A DNA stretch of 29,799 bases. Origin: Chloroflexota bacterium (GTDB lineage: Bacteria; Chloroflexota; UBA6077). A model generated the notes under the pieces. The model was not told where the DNA came from and did not search any database. It worked only from the letters and a program-made list of their open reading frames with translations. The stretch is taken from positions 1 through 29,799 of the forward strand of contig JAJZRD010000022.1 of assembly GCA_021845945.1 (NCBI GenBank). Direction: 5' to 3'. The translations under genes were made by a program, and so were the position numbers. Shown in pieces: positions 23,010-29,051 of the stretch (positions are counted from its first letter, which is position 1; each line of letters starts with the position of its first letter).

Positions 23010-23039
23010 AGTTTAGGCGGCGCATCTGACCGCTGTCAA
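23010..23039 (-). promoter_or_regulatory. Sigma-70 promoter ahead of the DapA-DAO-racemase unit
   Basis: On the minus strand a perfect TTGACA (23034-23039) is followed after 18 bases by TAAACT (23010-23015, four of six). The predicted start near 23003 places the 26-bp palindrome in the early transcribed region. It shows that the genes from 22908 leftward can be transcribed separately from the 24-28 kb genes. Confidence 0.62.
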
Positions 23040-23106
23040 CGAGGGTGGAAGCGGCACCCTCGACGGAAGGCCGGCGGGGAAAGCGCCCCTATGCCGAATT
23101 CCCGGG

Positions 23107-24177
23107 TCACTCGTTGACGTTCGTCCCCCAGATGTCGCCCACCGTGAAGCCCTCCGGGAAGGGGTCCTCGGCGTCCAGCACGTACTGGGTGATGGCGTAG
23201 ATCCAGGCCTGGCCGGTGATGGTGGGGATCACCGCCGGGTAGTCGCCTACCCGGGTCTCCTCCAGCAGCCGGCCGGTGAAGGTGGTCCCCAGGATCCCCT
23301 CGTGGACGAAGTCCTGCCTCAACCCTAGCTTCCGCTTGGCGTGCAGCGTCGCCATCCTGGCGCAGGTACCGGTCCCGCAGGGCGACCGATCCAGGATGCC
23401 GGTCCAGGAGTCGGGCCGGCTCCAGTCCAGCTCCCCGCTGGAGACCACCACGGCGTTCTTCATGGAGGCCCCGGGCCTGGTGGCCGGCGCCGAGAACTGG
23501 GCGATGGTCACGCCAGCGATCCCGGGGTTCTCCGGGTGGACCACCGGCAGCTGCTCGCGGGCCGCCGCCTTGATCATCTCCCCCAGCCGGACGATCTCCT
23601 TCCCCTCGTCCGGAGTCAGCCGCAGCCCCACCGAGGCCGCCTCGGCGATGACGTAGAACATCCCGCCGTAGGCAACGTCCACGGTCACCGTCCCCAGGTT
23701 GGGGACCTCCACGTTGGCGTCCAGGCAGACGGCAAAGGCGGGCACGTTCCGGAAGGCGACGCTCCGCACCTTGCCGTGGTCGCACTCGGCCCGGATCTTC
23801 ACCAGGCCGGCGGGAGCCTCCAGGGTGAACTCCGTCACCGGCTCCTTCATGGGGATCATCCCGGTCTCCAGCAGCACCGTCGCGGTGCAGATGGTGTTGC
23901 TGCCCGACATGGGTGGGTACTCCACCTGCTCCATGATGACGAAGCCGGCGTCCGCCTTGGGATGGGTGGGGGGCAGCACCAGGTTGCAGCAGAGGGCGGG
24001 GTAGCCCCGCGGCTCCCGCAGCATCCGCTTCCGCAGGTCGTCCCGGTAGGTTCGCAGGTAGACCATCTTCTCGAACATGGTCTTACCCGGGACGTCCAGC
24101 ACGCCCCCGACGATGACCCGCCCGGGCTCTCCGGCCGCGTGGGCATCGATGGCGGTGATCATGTTCGCCAGTCGCAT
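23107..24177 (-). CDS. Proline racemase family, Ser/Cys type (hydroxyproline 2-epimerase candidate)
   Basis: Second member of the proline racemase superfamily in the locus (356 aa). The first acid/base residue is Ser91 (PPMSGSNTI) and the second Cys267 (DRSPCGTGTC). Ser/Cys pairs are known among 4-hydroxyproline 2-epimerases; trans-3-hydroxy-L-proline dehydratases instead have Thr at the second position. It therefore probably acts on a different hydroxyproline isomer from its Cys/Cys neighbour at 19614. The ATG at 24177 has GGAGG six bases upstream. Two strong hairpins separate it from the preceding FAD/NAD subunit gene. An insertion relative to the other copy, near GELDWSRPDSWTG, lies just before the second Cys. 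Confidence 0.88.
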   Translation of the reverse strand: MRLANMITAIDAHAAGEPGRVIVGGVLDVPGKTMFEKMVYLRTYRDDLRKRMLREPRGYPALCCNLVLPPTHPKADAGFVIMEQVEYPPMSGSNTICTATVLLETGMIPMKEPVTEFTLEAPAGLVKIRAECDHGKVRSVAFRNVPAFAVCLDANVEVPNLGTVTVDVAYGGMFYVIAEAASVGLRLTPDEGKEIVRLGEMIKAAAREQLPVVHPENPGIAGVTIAQFSAPATRPGASMKNAVVVSSGELDWSRPDSWTGILDRSPCGTGTCARMATLHAKRKLGLRQDFVHEGILGTTFTGRLLEETRVGDYPAVIPTITGQAWIYAITQYVLDAEDPFPEGFTVGDIWGTNVNE

Positions 24178-24207
24178 GAGCTTCCTCCTATCCCACCTCT
24201 CCCCCTG

Positions 24208-24260
24208 CCCCTCCCAGTTTCGGGGAGGGGAGATGCCCCCTTCCCCCGTTGGGAAGGGGG
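24208..24260. repeat. Two adjacent palindromic hairpins
   Basis: CCCCTCCC-agtttc-GGGGAGGGG (24208-24230) and CCCCCTTCCC-ccgtt-GGGAAGGGGG (24236-24260, perfect 10-bp stem) sit between the FAD/NAD subunit gene and the Ser/Cys racemase gene. They resemble the other C-rich dispersed repeats but differ in sequence. They may attenuate or stabilise the polycistronic RNA; no U-tract follows. Confidence 0.65.
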
Positions 24261-24267
24261 ATGGGGG

Positions 24268-25674
24268 TTAGGTCGGCACTTCCAGTTTCGCCATGGCGCC
24301 CAGGGGCACCGGCTTGAGGGGAGGCCGCGGGGTGAAGTCCAGCAGCTCCTTCAGGGGGCGGCCCGCCTCCCGCGCCACCAGGTGGGCTATCAGATTGCCG
24401 CAGATCCGCCCCTGGCAGGGCCCCATCCCCACGCGGGTCCAGCCCTTCAGCGCCCTGGTGCTGTTGGCGCCCCGCCGGATGGCCTGCTGGATCTCCCCGA
24501 CGGTGACCTCCTCGCAGCGGCAGAGAGGGGTATCCGGCTCCGCCAGCTCGTAGAGGCCGGGGCGGGGGGCGAAGAGGCCGTCCAGCATCGCCGCGAAGCC
24601 TTCCTGGTGGCGCCGTCGCGCTCGGGCAGCCTCCATCTCCCGCTGCCGATCGGATCCCAAGGGATGCCCCACCAGGCGAGCAGCCGCCAGCCCGGCTATC
24701 TCCCCCTCGGCCAGGGCCTTCTCCGCGCCCCCGACGCACGCCGTCTCCCCCGCAACGAACACCCCTGGGGCAGTGGTCTCCATGTCGGGGCCGTGAAGGG
24801 GCAGGTACTGCTCCTGGACGGGGTGGTAGCGCAGCTTGCACCCCAGCAGCCTGGGCAGCTCCGTGCAGGAGAGGAAGCCGTAGCCGATGCAGAGGAGATC
24901 GACGTCTAAGCTGCTCTCGCTGCCCGGCTTGGGCCGCCACCGGCCGTCGACGGCGGCTATGGTCGCCCTCTCCACCGCCTCGCCCCCCTCGGCCCGCACC
25001 ACGAGGTGGCCGAAGTAGCGAGGGACTCCGGCCGCCAGCAGCGCCCGCTCGTAGAGGATGGCGTCCCGGATCCGCTCCCAGTGGCCCCACATCCGGTGGG
25101 CTTGAAGGCCCCATCGCAGTCGGGTGGCAGCCTCCACCACCCCGACCACGGTGGCCCCGACCTCCACCAGCGCGGCCGCCAGGGGCAGCAGCAGGGGACC
25201 CGCCCCCGCCACCAGCACCCGCTGCCCCGGCACGATCCGCTGGCTCTTCAGCATGGTCTGGGCGCCACCGACCGTCCAGACGCCGGGGAGGGTCCAGCCT
25301 GGGAAGGCGACGGGGCGGTCGTAAGCGCCGGCGGCCACGACGATGGCCTGGGCCCGGAGGGCCTCCGCCTCACCACCTTCCCGATAGAGCAGGAGGGTCC
25401 GCTCGTCCTGGACCCCCCACACCAGGGTCTCGGCGAGCAGCTCCACGGGGGATTCCGCCAGCTGCCGGAACAGCTTCTGGGCCCTGGGGTACTCCTTCCC
25501 CAGGATTCCGCCGGGCGGCACGCGAAAGGGCTCGGGGGGCTGCCGGTAGATCTGGCCGCCCGGCCGCGGGTACTCGTCGACGACCGTCACCCGGGCCCCG
25601 GCTCGACTGGCCGCCAGCGCGGCGGCGATCCCGGCGGGACCGGCCCCGACCACGGCGACCTCAGTCTGCCCCAC
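24268..25674 (-). CDS. FAD/NAD(P)-dependent oxidoreductase with BFD-like [2Fe-2S] domain (HcnB/LhpE-like)
   Basis: Large subunit (468 aa) of an HcnABC-type amino acid dehydrogenase. FAD motif VVGAGPAGIAAALAAS at residues 8-23, second nucleotide-binding loop VAGAGPLLLPLAAAL at 155-169, and a C-terminal BFD-like cluster domain with C385, C387, C420 and C425 (LCRCEEV, then MGPCQGRICG). It passes electrons from the DAO-type subunit onward. GTG 25674 overlaps the end of the small [2Fe-2S] gene by 14 bases, so the two are translationally coupled. In Pseudomonas the equivalent LhpF-LhpE pair adjoins LhpB; here the DAO-type gene is about 2.3 kb downstream. Opine or proline dehydrogenases share this architecture and remain possible. 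Confidence 0.88.
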   Translation of the reverse strand: MGQTEVAVVGAGPAGIAAALAASRAGARVTVVDEYPRPGGQIYRQPPEPFRVPPGGILGKEYPRAQKLFRQLAESPVELLAETLVWGVQDERTLLLYREGGEAEALRAQAIVVAAGAYDRPVAFPGWTLPGVWTVGGAQTMLKSQRIVPGQRVLVAGAGPLLLPLAAALVEVGATVVGVVEAATRLRWGLQAHRMWGHWERIRDAILYERALLAAGVPRYFGHLVVRAEGGEAVERATIAAVDGRWRPKPGSESSLDVDLLCIGYGFLSCTELPRLLGCKLRYHPVQEQYLPLHGPDMETTAPGVFVAGETACVGGAEKALAEGEIAGLAAARLVGHPLGSDRQREMEAARARRRHQEGFAAMLDGLFAPRPGLYELAEPDTPLCRCEEVTVGEIQQAIRRGANSTRALKGWTRVGMGPCQGRICGNLIAHLVAREAGRPLKELLDFTPRPPLKPVPLGAMAKLEVPT

Positions 25675-25987
25675 GGCCCTCCCCCTTCTCGGGTGCCGCC
25701 TGCTCCCTCAGGCTGACCTTCATCCCCGGCCGCACGGCGACCACGCAGCTACGTACCTGCCCCATTCCCTCGACGGCGACCAGGCACTCGAAACACACCC
25801 CTATCCCGCAGAACACCCCTCGGGGCGCCCCGGTGCGGGGGGCATGGCGAAACACCCTCCGCCCTGCCGCCGTCAAGGCCGCGGCGATGGTCTCCCCGGC
25901 GTAGGCGGGGATCGCCTCACCGTCCACCAGCAGCTCGATGGGCTCGCCCCGCCGGACGGCGGCCTCGTGCAGCAGTTCCTCTCGCAT
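25661..25987 (-). CDS. [2Fe-2S] ferredoxin-like small subunit (HcnA/LhpF-like)
   Basis: Small iron-sulfur subunit (108 aa) with the Fer2_4 arrangement C60-x4-C65-x2-C68-x12-C81 (FCGIGVCFECLV, then RSCVV). The preceding beta-grasp core starts IELLVDGEAIPAYAGETIAA. It mediates electron transfer within the heteromeric D-amino acid dehydrogenase together with the overlapping downstream gene. The start ATG is preceded by GGAAGG at six bases. Gene order small subunit then FAD/NAD subunit matches hcnAB and lhpFE. Confidence 0.9.
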   Translation of the reverse strand: MREELLHEAAVRRGEPIELLVDGEAIPAYAGETIAAALTAAGRRVFRHAPRTGAPRGVFCGIGVCFECLVAVEGMGQVRSCVVAVRPGMKVSLREQAAPEKGEGRGAD

Positions 25988-26025
25988 CGATGGCCTTCCC
26001 CCCGATTCGATTGCTCATTCGTCAG

Positions 26026-26454
26026 CTATCTCGTACCACCTCTCGGATGCTGCTCAACCGCCCCGCCCGGGTGGATCACCACCCGGTCCCAGGTGCGGAG
26101 GCGATTGTAGTCGGCTTCCTCCAGCGCCACCACCGGCACCCTCCGGTGGTACAGCTCGCCCGCCACGATGGAGCCCAGCGCCAGCATGGGATCCGCACAA
26201 GAGGCCACGATGGCGGCGGGGGCCGTCCCAGCCCTGATAGCCTCCAGCAAGACGGTGCTGGTGGTGCTGGAGCCGCGAGAGTAGGGCATCACCAGCACTC
26301 GCCCGGTAACGATCTGTCCGGACAGGCCGTGGCGACGATCGATGACCTCGCCGGTAGCCGCGTCCAGCCCTCCCCAGAAGCTCAACGGATCCTCGGCGAC
26401 CAGGGCGACCCCCTCCGCCGATCCCGCCACCACCGGCCGGCCCCGCAGCCTCAG
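26026..26454 (-). CDS. Aconitase X small (swivel, DUF126) subunit with start invaded by repeats
   Basis: Swivel-domain subunit (about 142 aa) of aconitase X. Typical parts are GRPVVAGSAEGVALV, PLSFWGGLDAATGEVIDR, MPYSRGSSTTSTVLLEAI and a C-terminal WDRVVIHPGG. With the large subunit upstream it forms a two-subunit AcnX; characterised members dehydrate cis-3-hydroxy-L-proline or act on mevalonate 5-phosphate. No ATG stands at the expected start. Homology begins at a CTG (26454) directly abutting AGTCCTCAGCACTCAGCACT repeat sequence; the first canonical codon is GTG 26433, inside the first strand. The frame is open to 26784, so initiation upstream within the repeats is also possible. The domain call is firm, the start is not. 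Confidence 0.82.
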   Translation of the reverse strand: MRLRGRPVVAGSAEGVALVAEDPLSFWGGLDAATGEVIDRRHGLSGQIVTGRVLVMPYSRGSSTTSTVLLEAIRAGTAPAAIVASCADPMLALGSIVAGELYHRRVPVVALEEADYNRLRTWDRVVIHPGGAVEQHPRGGTR

Positions 26455-26690
26455 TGCTGAGTGCTGAGGACTGGGTGCTGAGCGAGCGTTCCGGGTTCTG
26501 GGTTCTGGGTTCTGGGTGTTCCGGCCCTCACCCTGACCCTCTCCCAAAGGGAGAGGGGAATCCACCTCCGCGTCCCCGCGTCCCTGCATCTCCCCGTCCC
26601 CTGGCCCCCGACCTCCGACCCCCGGCCCCTGCCTCGCGTCACACGGTCGCCCCGTCTCCCCGTCGCCCCCGCCCCACAGCTCCTCCGAGC
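26452..26690. repeat. Mosaic of four dispersed repeat types between AcnX subunit genes
   Basis: In order: AGTGCTGAGTGCTGAGG units (26453-26485), tandem GGGTTCT units (26490-26518), a CCCTCACCCTGACCCTCTCCC palindrome (26525-26558) and CGTCCCCGCGTCCCTGC / GTCTCCCCGTCGCCCC units (26565-26675). The same types occur at 6133-6198 and 6892-7010. They cover the 3' end of the large-subunit frame and the start region of the small-subunit gene, and are open in both frames. Confidence 0.75.
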
Positions 26691-27931
26691 GGTAAACCCG
26701 CCCCAGGACCGGCCGACCGGACGCAATCGGCCAGGCTGCCGAAGGCCACCTGGCGACCCAGCAGGCCGGGGATGTAGTAGGCATACTTGCCGGAGTTGGT
26801 CATCAGGACCCGAGCCTCGGGACGGAGCACGGGCATGTGCAGAATGCAGCTGTCCACCATGACTCGCACCCCGAAGCGCTCCAGCTCCGGCCAGTAGGGG
26901 GCCTTCTGCACCAGGTCGCGCACGAAGCGGCTGGTGGTCACCATCACCTCCACCGCCGGATGCCGCTCCCTGCCCTCCACCAGCTCGGCCAGACGTGCGA
27001 ACTCCATGGGAGAGAAGTGGGGGCTTCCCAGGGCCACCAGATCCAGCCGTTCCCCGGCGGCGGTGGAGAGCTTCTTCCGCGCCACTCGCAGCTCCGCCAG
27101 GGTCACCTCCACGGTCTCTTCCGGCTCGCCGCCCTGGAAGGCGGCCTCCAGCGTCGGCGCTTCCGGGGTGATGCCGGCGGCGTGGAAAAGGGCCACCCGC
27201 CCGGCGGAGGCGGAGGCAGCCCCCAGCGCCTTCAACTGGTCCTCGGTGACCTCCCCGTGCAGCCCCTCCAGGACCGGTATCCTCTGGCCGGAACGGTCGC
27301 CCAGGTAATAGCCGAGGACCGGGTAGAAGCCATCGTCGCGCATCAGGGGCTGAGGCAGGGATGTGAGGCGGAAGAGGATCTGGCCGCGCCGGTTCTCGGT
27401 GAGGTGGAGCCCGCTCCTGGGGACCCTGCCCGTGAAGGCCGCGCAGAGGTCGATGTAGTCGCCGTAGCGGTTGGTCCGCGCCCCCAGCACCGAGTTGGCG
27501 AAGACGATGGCGTTGGACTCGGCCCAGGCGATCTGCTCGCCGAAGGCGGGCCGAACCCCCGCCTGATAGGGGGCACAGGTCCAGGTGGGCTGGCACCCCA
27601 TCTGGACGTAGGCCCGCATGATCCTGGCGCCCTTTTCGGCGAAATCCTCGGGAACGGGGTAGTTGCGCCAGCCGTGCTCCTCGATGGGACCGATGTTCAT
27701 GGTGGTGGGGATCACCACCCGGCCGCCCAGCCGGGCAAAGGTCTCGGCGAACTCCACACTGGATTCCCCCATGTAGAGGGCCCCGTCGATGTGGGCTCGG
27801 GTGACGTCCATCAACTGCCCGGCCCCCTCGACCTCGGCCATCTGCACGACGATCGACATGGCCATGCGGACGGCCTCGCCGTGGCGGCCAGAGAGCATCT
27901 CCTCGTCCCGGGAGCTCAGCTTAACCGGCAT
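26639..27931 (-). CDS. Aconitase X large (catalytic, DUF521) subunit, cis-3-hydroxyproline dehydratase type
   Basis: Catalytic AcnX subunit (430 aa). It begins MPVKLSSRDEEMLSGRHGEA and contains VIPTTMNIGPIEEHGWRN (73-90), the cysteine-bearing MGCQPTWTCAPYQAG (C113, C119) and NRYGDYIDLCAAFTGR (C163), a later DSCILH and the terminal LMTNSGKYAYYIPG. Cysteines of this type hold the Fe-S cluster. Bacterial AcnX in hydroxyproline loci dehydrates cis-3-hydroxy-L-proline to 1-pyrroline-2-carboxylate, which fits the neighbours; the mevalonate-5-phosphate route of archaea is the alternative. ATG 27931 has GGAGG six bases upstream. The normal C-terminus ends near GSLADCVRSA, and the remaining 23 or so residues (PLGGAVGRGRRGDGATV) are probably repeat-derived. 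Confidence 0.87.
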   Translation of the reverse strand: MPVKLSSRDEEMLSGRHGEAVRMAMSIVVQMAEVEGAGQLMDVTRAHIDGALYMGESSVEFAETFARLGGRVVIPTTMNIGPIEEHGWRNYPVPEDFAEKGARIMRAYVQMGCQPTWTCAPYQAGVRPAFGEQIAWAESNAIVFANSVLGARTNRYGDYIDLCAAFTGRVPRSGLHLTENRRGQILFRLTSLPQPLMRDDGFYPVLGYYLGDRSGQRIPVLEGLHGEVTEDQLKALGAASASAGRVALFHAAGITPEAPTLEAAFQGGEPEETVEVTLAELRVARKKLSTAAGERLDLVALGSPHFSPMEFARLAELVEGRERHPAVEVMVTTSRFVRDLVQKAPYWPELERFGVRVMVDSCILHMPVLRPEARVLMTNSGKYAYYIPGLLGRQVAFGSLADCVRSAGPGAGLPLGGAVGRGRRGDGATV

Positions 27932-27963
27932 CGTTGCCCTCCTGGTGCATCGCCACATTGGTT

Positions 27964-28057
27964 CTGATACGTAGAGTGGGGCCCCGTGCCCCACCGCCCG
28001 GCGAGCTCTGTCACGTGGCTCTGATACGTAGGGTGGGGCCCTGTGCCCCACCGCCCG
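27964..28057. repeat. Tandem pair of 37-bp GTGGGGC...GCCCCAC repeats
   Basis: Copies at 27964-28000 and 28021-28057 share CTGATACGTAG-(A/G)-GTGGGGCCC and GTGCCCCACCGCCCG, with only two mismatches. Each contains a GTGGGGC/GCCCCAC hairpin. The unit spacing is 57 bases. They begin the 412-base gene-free stretch between the AcnX large subunit and livF, which otherwise holds only further repeats and no recognisable gene or promoter. Confidence 0.8.
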
Positions 28058-28077
28058 CGTGGCGATGATAGGCCGGC

Positions 28078-28098
28078 GGCAGGGCAGAGCGCCCTGCC
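28078..28098. repeat. Short palindrome GGCAGGGC-N5-GCCCTGCC
   Basis: A perfect 8-bp inverted repeat with a 5-base loop, followed by CTAC. GGCAGGGC...GCCCTGCCCTAC elements of this kind behave like miniature intergenic repeats. It is the second repeat type in the gene-free stretch 27932-28343. Confidence 0.55.
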
Positions 28099-28138
28099 CT
28101 ACATCTCGAAATCCCTGTGGCGAGGTACCAGTAGAAAA

Positions 28139-28208
28139 CCACAGAGACACGGAAGACAGGGAAACGACGCCATTCTATCTCTCCGTGCCCTCCGTGTCTC
28201 CGTGGTGC
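28139..28208. repeat. CCACAGAGACACGGA...TCTCCGTGGTG inverted repeat
   Basis: The ends (CCACAGAGACACGGAAGA at 28139 and CTCCGTGTCTCCGTGGTG ending at 28207) are imperfect inverted copies flanking about 35 bases that include CATTCTATCTCTCCG. Similar elements are common in intergenic regions of several repeat-rich phyla. It could fold into a long hairpin of about 70 bases. Confidence 0.65.
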
Positions 28209-28238
28209 GGTCACCTTGGGCTCTGCTATGCCCCGACA

Positions 28239-28340
28239 CAGCCCTCACCCCGACCCTCTCCCAAAGGGAGAGGGGGCTACAGCCCTCACCCGTGGACCTG
28301 CCCTCCGGCCGGTCCTCGCCCCTGCCAAAGGGAGAGGGAG
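28239..28340. repeat. Two CCCTCACCC-class palindromic repeats downstream of livF
   Basis: Copy one has a CAGCCCTCACCCCGA arm with the hairpin CCCTCTCCC-aaa-GGGAGAGGG (28254-28274). Copy two is degenerate (CAGCCCTCACCCGTGGACC, then CCAAAGGGAGAGGGAGACC). Lying just past the livF stop, the first hairpin may act as its terminator although no U-tract is seen. Confidence 0.7.
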
Positions 28341-28343
28341 ACC

Positions 28344-29051
28344 TCACGAGATCCCCAGGTAGGCCTTTCGGACGGCTGGGTTCTCCGTCAGCTCCTCCCC
28401 GGTCCCCTCCAGCACGATCCGCCCGGTCTCCAGCACGTAGGCCCGATCCGCCATCGCCAGCGCCAGCTGCGCGTTCTGCTCCACCAGCAGGATCGTCGTC
28501 CCCCGGGCGTTGATCTCGTCGATGGTCTCGAAGATCCGCTCCACTACGATCGGCGCCAAACCCAAGGATGGCTCGTCCAGCAGCAGCAGCCTCGGCCGGC
28601 TCATCATCACCCGGGCGATCGCCAGCATCTGCTGCTCCCCACCCGACAGGGTCTGCCCCACCTGCTTCCACCGCTCCCGAAGCCGGGGAAACAGCGCCGT
28701 CACCCGCTCGGCCTCTTCTTCAAACTTCGTCTTCCCACGCTGCGGGTACTGCCCGATCCTCAGGTTCTCCTCCACCGTCATCCTGGTGAAGATCTGCCGC
28801 CCCTCGGGACACTGGGCTATCCCCATCCGCGCTATGTCCCACGGCCGGGATCCCTGGATCTCCCTGCCGTCCAGCAGGATCCGCCCCTTCCACGGCCTGA
28901 GCAGACCCGAGAGGGTCCGAAGCGTGGTGCTCTTGCCCGCCCCGTTGGCCCCGATCAGCGCCACGATCTCCCCCTGTTCCACCCGGAAGGAGATCCCTTT
29001 AAGCGCCGCTATCTGCCCGTACTTCGTTGCGACGTCGTCGACTACGAGCAA
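28344..29051 (-). CDS. livF: Branched-chain amino acid-type ABC transporter ATP-binding protein LivF
   Basis: Cytoplasmic ATPase (235 aa) of a HAAT-family importer. Walker A GANGAGKST (near residue 38), Q-loop region MGIAQCPEGRQIFTRMTVEEN typical of LivF, signature LSGGEQQMLAIAR, Walker B LLLLDEPSLGLAP and switch His replaced by the LivF-type VEQNAQ segment. TTG 29051 is the start because family similarity begins there (LLVVDDVATKYGQIAALKG) and GGGAG lies 7 bases upstream. It overlaps the end of livG by 53 bases. With the downstream genes it probably imports hydroxyproline or related amino acids. The permeases and binding protein are outside the window. Confidence 0.92.
   Translation of the reverse strand: MLVVDDVATKYGQIAALKGISFRVEQGEIVALIGANGAGKSTTLRTLSGLLRPWKGRILLDGREIQGSRPWDIARMGIAQCPEGRQIFTRMTVEENLRIGQYPQRGKTKFEEEAERVTALFPRLRERWKQVGQTLSGGEQQMLAIARVMMSRPRLLLLDEPSLGLAPIVVERIFETIDEINARGTTILLVEQNAQLALAMADRAYVLETGRIVLEGTGEELTENPAVRKAYLGIS

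Noticed and set aside
22909..23106. Searched for a small regulator gene beside the 26-bp palindrome
   Set aside because: No open frame of meaningful length with a ribosome binding site is present in this gap.
27964..28057. Possible CRISPR-like array from two similar 37-bp units
   Set aside because: Only two units, each a palindromic intergenic repeat, with a 20-base spacer and no cas genes.
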